Source of the DNA: Pelagimonas phthalicica | Lineage (GTDB): Bacteria; Pseudomonadota; Alphaproteobacteria; Rhodobacterales; Rhodobacteraceae | Reading direction: 5' to 3' | Length of the DNA stretch: 64,000 nt | Assembly (NCBI RefSeq): GCF_004364805.1 | Contig: NZ_SOAP01000001.1 | Location: 930,001-994,000 of the forward strand | Shown: positions 27,633 to 35,986 of the stretch, one piece after another | Layout: the number at the start of each line of letters is the position of its first letter | Numbering within the stretch: the first letter of the stretch is position 1 | Position numbers and translations under genes: made by a program | The notes under the pieces: generated by a model | What the model was told of the DNA's origin: nothing | The model's database searches: none | Seen by the model: the letters and a program-made list of their open reading frames with translations, nothing else

Positions 27633-27672
27633 GGCCCGCCCCGATGCGCGACAAACCAACTGAGGATATCAG

Positions 27673-29019
27673 ATGACGCTTTCCCCCCAAGACCTGACCC
27701 AAGCGCTTTTGGACGCGGCCAAGAAAGCCGGGGCCGACAGCGCCGATGCCATGGCCTTGGCGGGCACCTCGATCAGCATTGATGTGCGCGACGGCAAGCT
27801 GGAGCAGGCAGAACGTTCCGAGGGGCAGGATATTGGGTTGCGCGTGTTTTTGGGGCAGCGCAGCGCCATTGTTTCAGCCTCGGACACCCGGCCAGAGACC
27901 ATGAAAACCATGGCCGAACGCGCGGTGGCTATGGCCAAGGAAGCCCCCGAAGACCCCTATGCGGGTTTGGCCGATCCAAGCCAATTGGCGCAGGATTGGA
28001 ATGTCGACGCACTTGAGCTGTTCGACCCCAGCGACGAACCAGCACCAGCCGATTTGCAATCTGATGCCCAGCGCGTCGAAGCGGCAGCCCTGAGCCAGGA
28101 GGGCATCACGCAGATCCATTCCACATCCGCGGGCTATGGCTCGACCGATGTGGCTCTGGCGGCCAGCAACGGGTTTTCCGGTGGTTATCGCCGCACCTCG
28201 CGCTCCATGTCCTGCGTGGCGATTGCGGGCGAAGGGCTGAGCATGGAGCGCGATTATGATGGCGATGGCCGTGTGTTCCAAAGCGAATTGCGCAGCCCCG
28301 AAGAGATCGGGGAAACCGCGGCCAAGCGCGCCCTGGCCCGGATGAACCCGCAGAAACCCAAGACCGGGGCCTATCCGGTCTTGTTTGACGAACGGATTTC
28401 ATCCTCGTTGATCGGGCATCTTTTGGCGGCGGCCAACGGATCGGCCATTGCGCGCGGGGCGTCTTGGCTGCTGAACGATCTCGGTGGGCAAGTTCTGCCC
28501 AAAGGGGTTGATCTGGTCGAAAATCCGCATCGCCCGCGCAAATCCGCATCGCGCCCTTTTGACGCCGAGGGCCTGCCAACAAAGGTGCGCCAGGTGATCA
28601 GCGACGGGGTGCTGCAGGGGTGGACTTTGGATCTCGCCAATGCGCGCAAGCTTGGCCTGCAATCGACGGGCAATGCCGCGCGCTCGGTCTCGGGCGGGAT
28701 TGGTCCGGCGACCTGGAACATGGAATTGACCCAAGGCAGTGCCAGCCAGGCCGAGCTGATGCAGCAGATGGGCACTGGGTTGTTGGTGACCTCGATGATC
28801 GGGTCGACCATCAACCCGAACACCGGTGATTATTCCCGTGGCGCGTCCGGGATCTGGATCGAAAACGGGGAACCGGCCTATCCGGTGTCTGGCGTCACCA
28901 TTGCGGGCAATCTGCGCGATATGCTGGGCTCGATTATCCCAGGCAATGATGCGCGGCCCTGGCTGACCTATGTTGTCCCCTCTCTGCTGGTCGAAGGGTT
29001 GACCCTTGCCGGCGAGTGA
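27673..29019 (+). CDS. pmbA: TldD/PmbA family metallopeptidase homologue (TldE)
   Basis: Protein of 448 residues of the PmbA/TldE type. In E. coli the TldD/TldE heterodimer is a zinc peptidase that trims unfolded peptides such as antibiotic precursors; TldE lacks the HExxxH site, and none is visible here. Family blocks: ISIDVRDGKLEQAERSEGQDIGLRVFLGQRSA near 31-62, VLFDERISSSLIGHLLAAANGSAIARG near 238-264, and GASGIWIENGEPAYPVSGVTIAGNLRDML near 392-420. GAGG precedes the ATG. No tldD is in the window. The stop overlaps the next gene by 14 bases. Confidence 0.9.
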   Translation: MTLSPQDLTQALLDAAKKAGADSADAMALAGTSISIDVRDGKLEQAERSEGQDIGLRVFLGQRSAIVSASDTRPETMKTMAERAVAMAKEAPEDPYAGLADPSQLAQDWNVDALELFDPSDEPAPADLQSDAQRVEAAALSQEGITQIHSTSAGYGSTDVALAASNGFSGGYRRTSRSMSCVAIAGEGLSMERDYDGDGRVFQSELRSPEEIGETAAKRALARMNPQKPKTGAYPVLFDERISSSLIGHLLAAANGSAIARGASWLLNDLGGQVLPKGVDLVENPHRPRKSASRPFDAEGLPTKVRQVISDGVLQGWTLDLANARKLGLQSTGNAARSVSGGIGPATWNMELTQGSASQAELMQQMGTGLLVTSMIGSTINPNTGDYSRGASGIWIENGEPAYPVSGVTIAGNLRDMLGSIIPGNDARPWLTYVVPSLLVEGLTLAGE

Positions 29020-29779
29020 TCTGACCTTATTGACGGAAATCGCGCTTAGGGCCGGTGAGATTGCGCGCAGTTTTGTTGGCAATGAGCTGAGCATTCAGCA
29101 AAAGCCCGACGATGCAGGGCCGGTCACTGCGGCTGATCTGGCCGTGAACACCATGCTTGAGGACCGCTTGCGCGAGGCGCGACCGGATTATGGCTGGCTG
29201 TCCGAAGAAAGCACCGATGATGACACCCGCCAAGGCAAAGAGCGGGTGTTTGTGGTCGACCCCATCGATGGCACTCGGGCCTTTATTGAGGGGGGCAAGA
29301 CGTGGTCCCATGCTTTGGCCGTGGTCGAAAATGGTGAGCCGGTGGCGGCGGTGGTTTACCTGCCGATGATGGACAAGGTCTATACCGCCACGCGCGGCCA
29401 GGGCGCGCGGCTGAACGGGTTGCCCATTGGGGTCAGCGCGACGAAACAGCCGGATGAGGCCAATGTTCTGGCTGTCAAACACAGTGCGGACCCGCAGTTC
29501 TGGACCCACCCTGTCCCCAATTTCAAACGCCATCACCGCCCCTCACTGGCCTATCGGCTCAGCCTTGTGGCGCAGGGACGCTATGATGCGATGTTCACCT
29601 TTCGGCGCAGTTGGGAATGGGACATTGCCGCCGGGGCGCTGATCCTCGCCGAGGCGGGCGCGCGGGTCACGGATCGGCGCGGGTCTCCGCTTCGGTTCAA
29701 CAACCCAGTACCGCAAACCGACGGCGTGGTTGGGGCTAACCCGAAATTGCACGCCGCCCTACTGGATCGCATGGCGTGA
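29006..29779 (+). CDS. cysQ: 3'(2'),5'-bisphosphate nucleotidase/inositol monophosphatase family
   Basis: Mg-dependent phosphatase of 257 residues. Metal-binding motifs are clear: Glu pair in WLSEESTDD near 69-74, DPIDGTRAFIEGG near 87-99, and WEWDIAAGALILAEAGARVTD near 207-227. The CysQ group dephosphorylates adenosine 3',5'-bisphosphate from sulfate assimilation; inositol phosphatases share these motifs, so the assignment within the superfamily is an inference. The start is a TTG 14 bases inside pmbA, which implies translational coupling; no ATG is available near the N-terminus. Confidence 0.75.
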   Translation: MPASDLTLLTEIALRAGEIARSFVGNELSIQQKPDDAGPVTAADLAVNTMLEDRLREARPDYGWLSEESTDDDTRQGKERVFVVDPIDGTRAFIEGGKTWSHALAVVENGEPVAAVVYLPMMDKVYTATRGQGARLNGLPIGVSATKQPDEANVLAVKHSADPQFWTHPVPNFKRHHRPSLAYRLSLVAQGRYDAMFTFRRSWEWDIAAGALILAEAGARVTDRRGSPLRFNNPVPQTDGVVGANPKLHAALLDRMA

Positions 29780-29784
29780 CAGTT

Positions 29785-29809
29785 GGGTTGAGACCCGGTG
29801 TCTCACCCC
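29785..29809 (+). terminator. Hairpin after the cysQ-like gene
   Basis: The stem GGGTTGAGAC / GTCTCACCCC (one mismatch) with a five-base loop begins six bases after the cysQ-like stop. No T-run follows, so termination is uncertain. A second short hairpin (CCCGGCC / GGCCGGG, 29856-29883) lies nearer DUF4170. Confidence 0.4.
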
Positions 29810-29920
29810 GCTTGACCCCACCCCGAACATGACTAGGCTTGCTGCAAGCGCAAAACCCGGCCTGCTCGCCTGAATGGGCCGGGAACTTCAAGGCCCTGAT
29901 ACCCAATTGAAAGAGGCTCC

Positions 29921-30160
29921 ATGCAACGGCTTCATCTTGTCTTTGGCGGCGAATTGACCGACCCGTCCACCACCGTGTTCCGCAATATCGACGAAATCGA
30001 CATTGTCGGGATCTTCCCCAATTACGAAGCGGCCTTTAACGCCTGGAAAGCTGCTGCGCAGCGCACGGTCGATAACGCCCATATGCGTTATTTCATCGCC
30101 CACCTGCACCGGTTGCGCGACGAAGAACAATCCGCCTCGAGCACCGAGGAGCTCGGCTAA
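29921..30160 (+). CDS. DUF4170 protein
   Basis: Protein of 79 residues of the alphaproteobacterial DUF4170 family: LHLVFGGELTDPSTTVFRN near 4-22, IVGIFPNYEAAFNAWKAAAQRTVDNAHMRYFIAHLHRL near 28-65. No membrane segment or known catalytic motif. It directly precedes waaA (four-base gap) and is commonly found there, so a role in lipid A-core assembly is inferred from context only. Confidence 0.75.
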   Translation: MQRLHLVFGGELTDPSTTVFRNIDEIDIVGIFPNYEAAFNAWKAAAQRTVDNAHMRYFIAHLHRLRDEEQSASSTEELG

Positions 30161-30164
30161 GCCC

Positions 30165-31367
30165 ATGTCGCGCCGCGCGTTATCGCTTGCAGCCTATTTG
30201 GCCTATGCGCGCGGCAGCGCTTTTGCAAAACCCATTTCGTTGCCGGATCGCCCTTCGGGTCCGGTGATCTGGGCCTATGCCGAAGAACACGAACAAGGCC
30301 GGGCTTTGGGCAGCCTATGCGCCCGGCTTTTGGGCATTCGGCCCGAAATCAGCGTCTTTGCCTCTGGCAAAATACCGGTGCGCCCTGATCTGACCCACAT
30401 AAGCTTGCCCGCCGAAACCGTGGCGGAATGCGCGCAATTCGCCAGCGGCCTGCGCCCCGACATCGTCTTGTGGACCGGGCGCAGCTTGCGCCCTGCCCTG
30501 CTGGATGAGCTTAAGAAACAAGGGGCCTATCTGATCGCTTTGGATGCCCGCGACAAGCTGTGGCAAACCCCTGCTCCGCGTTGGATGCCAGACCCCGGCC
30601 CCGCCACGCTGACCCTTTTTGACAGCTTTTACACGGTGGATGCCTCGGCCAATCGCAGGCTGCGCAGGCTGGGGGTTGATCGCGAGCTGTTGCGCAAAAA
30701 GGGGCCGTTGATCGACAATGATCCCCCGCCGCCTTGTGACGATCAAACACATGAAGAGCTGGCGCAGATCCTGTCCGGCCGCCCGGTCTGGTTGGCGGCA
30801 AACCTGCAATCGGACGAGGCCGGAGACATTTTGCGCGCCCATCGCATGGCCACCCGTCTGGCCCATCGCCTGTTGCTGATCATGGTCCCGGCCAGCGAAG
30901 ACGACTATCCGCGCATGAAGGCCGAGGCCGATGAGCTGCAAATGCGGATATGCAATTGGGATTTGGGCGAAACGCCGGATGAGTTAACCCAAGTGCTGAT
31001 CACCGAAACGCCTGAGGAGTTAGGCCTGTGGTATCGGCTTGCCCCTTTGGTTTTCCTTGGCGGCTCACTGACAGCCGGGCATGGCGGACAAGACCCTTTT
31101 CTGGCGGCGGCTTTGGGTGCGGCGATCCTTTATGGGCCAAATGTCGGCCAGCATGTCGATGCCTATTCGCGTCTGGTCGAAGCCGGAGCCGCACGGATCG
31201 TGCGCGACGCTGACAGTCTGGCGGCGGCGGTCTCGCATCTGGTGGCACCGGATCAGGCCGCTGTCATGGCCCATGCGGGCTGGGATCTGGTTTCCTCGGG
31301 CGCGGCCCTTGTCGATGCGGTGCTGTCCGAGATATGCGCAGAGCTCGACAAAGAAGGAGAGCCTTGA
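30165..31367 (+). CDS. waaA: 3-deoxy-D-manno-octulosonic acid (Kdo) transferase
   Basis: GT30 glycosyltransferase of 400 residues that adds Kdo from CMP-Kdo to lipid IV-A at the inner membrane. Blocks visible: [14 protein letters not shown] at the N-terminus, [26 protein letters not shown] near 26-51, and the C-terminal [36 protein letters not shown] near 293-328, the acceptor/donor region typical of WaaA. The stop TGA shares its A with the lpxK start (TGATG). Confidence 0.9.
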   Translation: MSRRALSLAAYLAYARGSAFAKPISLPDRPSGPVIWAYAEEHEQGRALGSLCARLLGIRPEISVFASGKIPVRPDLTHISLPAETVAECAQFASGLRPDIVLWTGRSLRPALLDELKKQGAYLIALDARDKLWQTPAPRWMPDPGPATLTLFDSFYTVDASANRRLRRLGVDRELLRKKGPLIDNDPPPPCDDQTHEELAQILSGRPVWLAANLQSDEAGDILRAHRMATRLAHRLLLIMVPASEDDYPRMKAEADELQMRICNWDLGETPDELTQVLITETPEELGLWYRLAPLVFLGGSLTAGHGGQDPFLAAALGAAILYGPNVGQHVDAYSRLVEAGAARIVRDADSLAAAVSHLVAPDQAAVMAHAGWDLVSSGAALVDAVLSEICAELDKEGEP

Positions 31368-32359
31368 TGCGCCCGCCCCGTTTCTGGCTGACATCCCCGG
31401 ACAAACCTGCCCTGCGCGCCCGCCTGCTGGCCCCTTTGGCAGCTTTGACGGCGCGGGCAACAGCGAGGCGGGTGGCGCGTGCACCGGATATCACGGCTGA
31501 TGTCCCGGTGATTTGCATTGGCAATATCAATGCCGGGGGCACGGGCAAGACACCAACAACCATCGCGCTTGCCCAACACCTGATGGCACGCGGTTTGACC
31601 GTACACGTTGTGTCGCGCGGCTATGGCGGCAGTCTGAGCGGCCCGGTTGAAGTTGATCCCCGTCAACACAGGGCAGATCAAACCGGCGACGAGCCCTTGT
31701 TGATTGCCGCCTTTACCCGCACCTGGGTCGCCAAGGATCGCGCTGCCGGGGTGCGCGCCGCGCAAGAGGCCGGTGCCGAGATCATCCTGCTGGATGATGG
31801 TATGCAAAACCCAAGCGTGAAGAAGGACCTGACCCTTGTCACGGTGGACGCGGTTGTGGGCTTTGCCAATGGGCGTTGTCTGCCCGCCGGTCCCTTGCGC
31901 GAACCTGTGGCTGAGGGGCTGAAGCGGGCGGATTTTGTTCTTTCCATCGGGCAGGACGCCGCTCAGACACGCTTTGCCGAGACCTGGGGGGACGCTCTGA
32001 CCGTGCCGCACCTGACCGGCAAGCTGGAACCGTTGCAAACCGGCATGGATTGGCAAGACCTGCCCGCCCTGGCCTTTGCCGGTATCGGCCACCCCGAGAA
32101 ATTCTTTGCCACCCTGCGCGGCCTCGGGGCCGATATCAAACGCGCCGAAGCTTTGGCAGATCACCAAAGCTTTTCCCCCTCGCTGCTGTCACGGCTTGAG
32201 ACCGAGGCGCGCATGCTGGGCGCGCAATTGGTCACCACGGAAAAAGACGCAGTGCGCCTGCCGCCCGAGTTTCGACCAAAGGTTCTGGTGGTTCCAGTCA
32301 GGTTGCAAATCGCAGATACCAGCGCGCTGGATGCCGCTTTGGATCGTCTACTTGGCTGA
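31367..32359 (+). CDS. lpxK: Tetraacyldisaccharide 4'-kinase
   Basis: Membrane-associated P-loop kinase of 330 residues that phosphorylates the 4' position of the lipid A disaccharide. The Walker A is [15 protein letters not shown] near 47-61; further blocks are [15 protein letters not shown] near 84, [11 protein letters not shown] near 106, [17 protein letters not shown] near 136-152 and [11 protein letters not shown] near 287. The order waaA-lpxK matches sequential lipid A steps. Its stop touches the stop of the next, convergent gene with no gap. Confidence 0.93.
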   Translation: MRPPRFWLTSPDKPALRARLLAPLAALTARATARRVARAPDITADVPVICIGNINAGGTGKTPTTIALAQHLMARGLTVHVVSRGYGGSLSGPVEVDPRQHRADQTGDEPLLIAAFTRTWVAKDRAAGVRAAQEAGAEIILLDDGMQNPSVKKDLTLVTVDAVVGFANGRCLPAGPLREPVAEGLKRADFVLSIGQDAAQTRFAETWGDALTVPHLTGKLEPLQTGMDWQDLPALAFAGIGHPEKFFATLRGLGADIKRAEALADHQSFSPSLLSRLETEARMLGAQLVTTEKDAVRLPPEFRPKVLVVPVRLQIADTSALDAALDRLLG

Positions 32360-33220
32360 CTATTCCGCCGCCAACTGTTCCTGTTGTTGCGGGCCTATTG
32401 CGGCCAATTCAGCCACCACACCACGCAGCAATTTGCGGAAAGGGTGGAAATTGCCATTCGGGCGTACTGTTTTCTCATCCATATAGATCGAGCGATCAAT
32501 CTCGATCTGGATGGCGTGCTGGTTCTGCGAGGGGCGGCCGTAGTGCTGAGTGATAAAGGCCCCGGCAAAGGGCGCATTGCGCACCACACGCAAACCGGCC
32601 TGGGCAAAGGCCGCCTCAACCCGCTCAACAATCTCGGAACTGGCCGAAGCCCCGAACCGATCGCCGATCACGATCTGTGGCAGATCACCCTTTTTGCCGC
32701 TTTGGCGCACGGCCTCATGTGGCATGGAATGGCAGTCAATCAAGACGCTGGTGCCAAACTGCGCGCGCGACTGCACCAAAAGCTCACCCAACTTGTCGTG
32801 ATAGGGCCGCCAGATCCGGGTGATTCGCTTATCCGCCTCGGATCTCGGCAATTTGCCGCGATAAATTGCGCGCCCATTGGCCACGACGCGCGGCACAACC
32901 CCAAGGCCCGAAGCAATGCGCGGATTGTTCCCTGCCTTGCGCACACCGTCGATCAGAGCCGGGTCCAGCTCATCACAGGCGCGGTTCAAATCCACATAGG
33001 CCCGCGGGGCCCCGGCGCGCAAAAACGCCGCACCGAATTGCGGCGCACAGTCAAACAGCCTGTCTACAAAGGCGTCTTCTGAGGAGCGTATGGTATGCTC
33101 ATCCAGAATCGTTCCGCGCAGGAAAGACCACGGATAATCGCGCCCGCTATGGGGCGAAGCAAATACAACGCAGGATGTAAACTCATCCGGCAAATGCAAG
33201 TGGTACGACGTGCTGGGCAT
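32360..33220 (-). CDS. N-formylglutamate amidohydrolase family protein
   Basis: Predicted zinc-dependent amidohydrolase of 286 residues. Motifs of the family: VVFASPHSGRDYP near 19-31, FVDRLFDCAPQFGAAFLRAGAPRAYVDLNRACDELDP near 51-87, VLIDCHSMPHEAVR near 160, and ITQHYGRPSQNQHAIQIEIDRSIYMDE near 220-246. It may release glutamate from N-formylglutamate (histidine catabolism), but no hut genes are nearby, so the true substrate may differ. Start at 33220 fixed by AAGGAGCG. Confidence 0.85.
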   Translation of the reverse strand: MPSTSYHLHLPDEFTSCVVFASPHSGRDYPWSFLRGTILDEHTIRSSEDAFVDRLFDCAPQFGAAFLRAGAPRAYVDLNRACDELDPALIDGVRKAGNNPRIASGLGVVPRVVANGRAIYRGKLPRSEADKRITRIWRPYHDKLGELLVQSRAQFGTSVLIDCHSMPHEAVRQSGKKGDLPQIVIGDRFGASASSEIVERVEAAFAQAGLRVVRNAPFAGAFITQHYGRPSQNQHAIQIEIDRSIYMDEKTVRPNGNFHPFRKLLRGVVAELAAIGPQQQEQLAAE

Positions 33221-33272
33221 CCGCGCTCCTTTGTCTTGGATCATAACCAGAAAAAAACCTCTATCAACGCTC

Positions 33273-33301
33273 TTGATCCCCGTTCCGACTCCTTTTATAG
33301 A
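33273..33301 (+). promoter_or_regulatory. Probable sigma-70 promoter of tRNA-Val
   Basis: TTGATC (33273-33278) and TATAGA (33296-33301) are spaced by 17 bases, a good match to a housekeeping promoter, about 65 bases upstream of the tRNA gene. Two short GC hairpins lie between the -10 box and the tRNA. Confidence 0.5.
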
Positions 33302-33366
33302 GCGCGAACCGGCGCGGTGATCCGCGCCCCGTTTTATTTCGGGGCTAGGAAAAGGCGCAGGCCATA

Positions 33367-33442
33367 GGGGCGGTTAGCTCAGCGGTAGAGCACTTCGTTG
33401 ACATCGAAGGGGTCACTGGTTCGATCCCAGTATCGCCCACCA
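33367..33442 (+). tRNA. tRNA-Val (anticodon GAC)
   Basis: 76-base cloverleaf with CCA encoded. The acceptor stem GGGCGGT pairs with ATCGCCC (one G-T), the D arm is AGCTCAGCGGTAGAGC, the anticodon stem CTTCG / CGAAG encloses TTGACAT giving anticodon GAC, and the T arm is CTGGTTCGATCCCAG. rpmJ follows 86 bases downstream on the same strand. Confidence 0.97.
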
Positions 33443-33528
33443 TGGAATTCATTCCCGCGCAGTCCATGACGGATAGCCGGGGTCAAGGCAACCAGGCGCT
33501 CGCGCGCCGCGATAGAGGAGAGACCATC

Positions 33529-33654
33529 ATGAAGGTCGCAAACTCGCTCCGTTCGCTCAAAAAGCGCCACCGCGACTGCCGCGTTGTGCGCCGTAAGGGC
33601 CGCGTATACGTCATCAACAAGACGCAGCGCCGGTTCAAAGCTCGCCAGGGCTAA
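33529..33654 (+). CDS. rpmJ: 50S ribosomal protein L36, type 2
   Basis: 41-residue basic ribosomal protein of the Cys-poor (YkgO-like, zinc-independent) type. It begins [17 protein letters not shown] and ends [13 protein letters not shown], with one Cys and no zinc ribbon. A GAGGAGA ribosome-binding site lies upstream. A strong intrinsic terminator follows. It may be co-transcribed with the tRNA-Val gene, since no promoter is evident in the 86 bases between them. Confidence 0.95.
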   Translation: MKVANSLRSLKKRHRDCRVVRRKGRVYVINKTQRRFKARQG

Positions 33655-33693
33655 GCCCCGAGCTTGACGGACATCCCATTTCGGGACAGTGAT

Positions 33694-33730
33694 AAAAACC
33701 GCAGACTTCGGTCTGCGGTTTTTCTTTTTG
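33694..33730 (+). terminator. Intrinsic terminator of rpmJ
   Basis: A perfect 13-bp stem AAAAACCGCAGAC / GTCTGCGGTTTTT with a stable TTCG tetraloop is followed by CTTTTTG. A textbook Rho-independent terminator with A/T flanks that would serve both strands. Confidence 0.93.
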
Positions 33731-33849
33731 TGTTAGGCAGTTGGCCCTTTGGGGCGGCTTTCAGGACGATGCGGACTTTTAATCTCGCCTCAAATTCGCA
33801 TCGGCAGCCACATATTGGTTAGGGCCTTATCGTAACAAGGACATCATTC

Positions 33850-34161
33850 GTGGCAGAGCTTCTTGAACTTGTCGTATCTTTACTGGCTGTTGGAATTTAC
33901 GGCACGGAAGACAGGCCCAGACATCCGATTTGGCGAAACAGCATAAGGACAATCGCATTTGCGGGACTTTTGGTCTCAGTGGCGGACGTCCTCGGCATTT
34001 TGGGAAGTGTAGAGTTTCCCTTTGTCGTCACTCTTGTCTGGGCGTTTTGTTCGCTCATTGTGATAACAGCTGAGTATTATGTGGGGTCAAAAAGAGTATG
34101 CTTGGCAGCATATATTGCCTACCCGATTTGGCTGGCAATTTTGATCTATTCGGAACGATAG
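33850..34161 (+). CDS. Hypothetical four-helix membrane protein, low GC
   Basis: Protein of 103 residues that I do not recognise. Four hydrophobic stretches are visible (about 4-16, 34-50, 54-74 and 82-99), so it is probably integral to the inner membrane. The start is a GTG with AAGGA about ten bases upstream. A hand count over 240 bases gives about 49% GC, clearly below the roughly 60% of its neighbours, and codon choice is correspondingly less G/C-biased, which suggests recent acquisition or an orphan gene. It is bounded by the rpmJ terminator and a gene on the other strand. Confidence 0.6.
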   Translation: MAELLELVVSLLAVGIYGTEDRPRHPIWRNSIRTIAFAGLLVSVADVLGILGSVEFPFVVTLVWAFCSLIVITAEYYVGSKRVCLAAYIAYPIWLAILIYSER

Positions 34162-34271
34162 TTGGTAGGTACGGGCTCAGAGTGGCCCCTTGTCCCAATG
34201 TTTAACGATCAAACCCCTTTGTGATTGCTTCGTCGACACCAGCGAAATAACCGCTTGTCTGCACCGTTCAA

Positions 34272-35930
34272 TTACCGCCCCAACAAGCTCCCCGCCAGCA
34301 GTTGCACCACGGTTTGTTCGTCCAGAAAGCCTGACACCCGCAGCCCATGCGCCTTTTGATAGCGACGGATTGCGGCGCGGGTTTGTTTGTCAAAGCGGCC
34401 GTCGACCTTGCCGGGCTTCATGCCCAGTTTGGCCAGCCGCGCTTCGGCCAATTGCCGGGCGACCGGGTTCAGGGACAGGGCTTGTTCCTCGGACAGGGCC
34501 GCCTGGCGGTCCTTTTCGAACTCGGCAGCGCGCTGCAACTCTGCGATCCGCGCTTTGGCTTCACCGGCAAAGGCCCCCTCGGGCCGGGCACGCAGATAGG
34601 CGCGCAGCGAGGCCACGGTGTCGGTCTCGCGCGCAAGGTTCCAGGCCCGTTGATCCGCCGCGGCGGCAGCGTCTCCACGTTGTTTTTCAATCGCACGCAA
34701 GAGGCGACGTGCCTCATCGGCATGCAAACCATCCGGGTACTGGTTCAAGTAATTGCGCAAAGCCCCTTCGCTGCCCTGCGAGGTGGTCGCGGCCCAAAGG
34801 GCATTGTCGGCCTTTTCCACCAGAGCCTGACGTTTGCGGGCCTCTTCCTCAAGCTCTTCGGCGCGTTTGGCGGCGGCGGCAGACAGGCGATCGATTTCCG
34901 GTTGGGTCAGATAGGTCGAAGGCACATCACCAATCGCCTCTTGCCAGCGTCCAATCGCCTTGCGTGATCCGGGGCCAAAGATCCCGTCAATGCCGCGCGG
35001 ATCAAACCCGAGAATGGTGAGGTCACGTTGGATTTTGCGGCGCGCATCCCGCGTCAGCCCCAGCGCCTCTTCGGCGCGGCGCTGTTTGTAATAAGGTTCC
35101 GTGGCAATCGCCTTGAGCCGTTGTTTCGCGGCAGAGGCAAAAGCCCCGTCGCCAAAACTGTCGAGATAGGCCTGATAGCCCGCCGCACTGTCCAGCCTTT
35201 GGGCGGTCTGCCAAGCGGCCACATCCGCGTCTGGATCAACTGTTGGCTCAGGTGGTGCAACCGGCGCGACAACCTCTTCGCTATAAAGCAGGGTCAGGTC
35301 GCGGGGCGCGTAGCCTTCGACCGTCAGACCATATTCATTGGCCGCAACGATTATCGCGCTGTCGGGATTGGTCAATTCTTCGGACGCAAAGCCAACCACG
35401 TCCTTGGCCGCGCCGCGAATGACGGTCACGCCAGACGGCAATTCCAACCGCCCTGCCCCCGGTGCCAAATAGGCCCCAAGCTCTTGTTCCACCGGGGTTT
35501 CCCCAAGAACAAGGAAACCGCGACCAGGATAGTTCTGCAAAATGGTCAGGGCGGCGTTGAGGGGAAAACCACGGGTCAGAACCTCGGAGGTTGCTGCGCC
35601 CTCATCCTCGCCGACGGGCAAAAGGTAGGCCCCGCCAAACCCATGCACAAAGGCCCCGGCCAGCAGGATCACCACGGGGCTGTCATCGGCTTCCAGTGTT
35701 TTGAGAAAGTCACTCAGCCCCAAGCGCATTTCATCCGATGAGGCATCCTGCAACTCGGTGACATCCAAGCCCTTGGCGCGCAGGGCCTCGGCGGCGACAT
35801 CCATGCGATCCGCGCCAAACAGGGTCTGAATGGCATCATATTGGCTGTTGCCAATGACCAGGGCATCGCCCGCAGCATGGGCCGATCCGGCCATCAGGAC
35901 AGAAAGTAGAGCTAGTACAGAAACACGCAT
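34272..35930 (-). CDS. Exported caspase-fold protein with peptidoglycan-binding repeats
   Basis: Exported protein of 552 residues with a signal peptide (about 1-19, ending SAHAAG). Residues 20-220 resemble a caspase/metacaspase (C14) p20 domain (ALVIGNSQYDAI, then VVILLAGAFVHGFGGAYLLPV), but the expected GHG-type His motif is replaced by GAFVHG and no catalytic Cys is evident in FLVLGETPVEQELG, so it is probably inactive. Two peptidoglycan-binding-like modules follow, one near 300-350 (RRKIQRDLTILGFDPRGIDG) and one at the C-terminus (LAKLGMKPGKVDGRFDKQTR). Between them lie Ala/Glu-rich helices. AGGAGG fixes the start. Confidence 0.8.
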   Translation of the reverse strand: MRVSVLALLSVLMAGSAHAAGDALVIGNSQYDAIQTLFGADRMDVAAEALRAKGLDVTELQDASSDEMRLGLSDFLKTLEADDSPVVILLAGAFVHGFGGAYLLPVGEDEGAATSEVLTRGFPLNAALTILQNYPGRGFLVLGETPVEQELGAYLAPGAGRLELPSGVTVIRGAAKDVVGFASEELTNPDSAIIVAANEYGLTVEGYAPRDLTLLYSEEVVAPVAPPEPTVDPDADVAAWQTAQRLDSAAGYQAYLDSFGDGAFASAAKQRLKAIATEPYYKQRRAEEALGLTRDARRKIQRDLTILGFDPRGIDGIFGPGSRKAIGRWQEAIGDVPSTYLTQPEIDRLSAAAAKRAEELEEEARKRQALVEKADNALWAATTSQGSEGALRNYLNQYPDGLHADEARRLLRAIEKQRGDAAAAADQRAWNLARETDTVASLRAYLRARPEGAFAGEAKARIAELQRAAEFEKDRQAALSEEQALSLNPVARQLAEARLAKLGMKPGKVDGRFDKQTRAAIRRYQKAHGLRVSGFLDEQTVVQLLAGSLLGR

Positions 35931-35942
35931 GACCAATCCTCC

Positions 35943-35976
35943 TGTCCCAAGCCTAGCTAGGCGCAGGCTTGGGACA
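35943..35976. terminator. 12-bp hairpin between the CoA ligase and the caspase-like gene
   Basis: A perfect stem TGTCCCAAGCCT / AGGCTTGGGACA with a ten-base loop. On the minus strand it follows the ligase stop and ends directly against the AGGAGG of the caspase-like gene. No T-run follows, so it may terminate, attenuate, or shape ribosome access. Confidence 0.6.
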
Positions 35977-35986
35977 AGGGGGAAAG

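Noticed and set aside
33367-34161. Genomic island integrated at tRNA-Val
   Set aside because: No integrase and no repeat of the tRNA 3' end is visible nearby; rpmJ follows in normal order, and only one low-GC gene is present.
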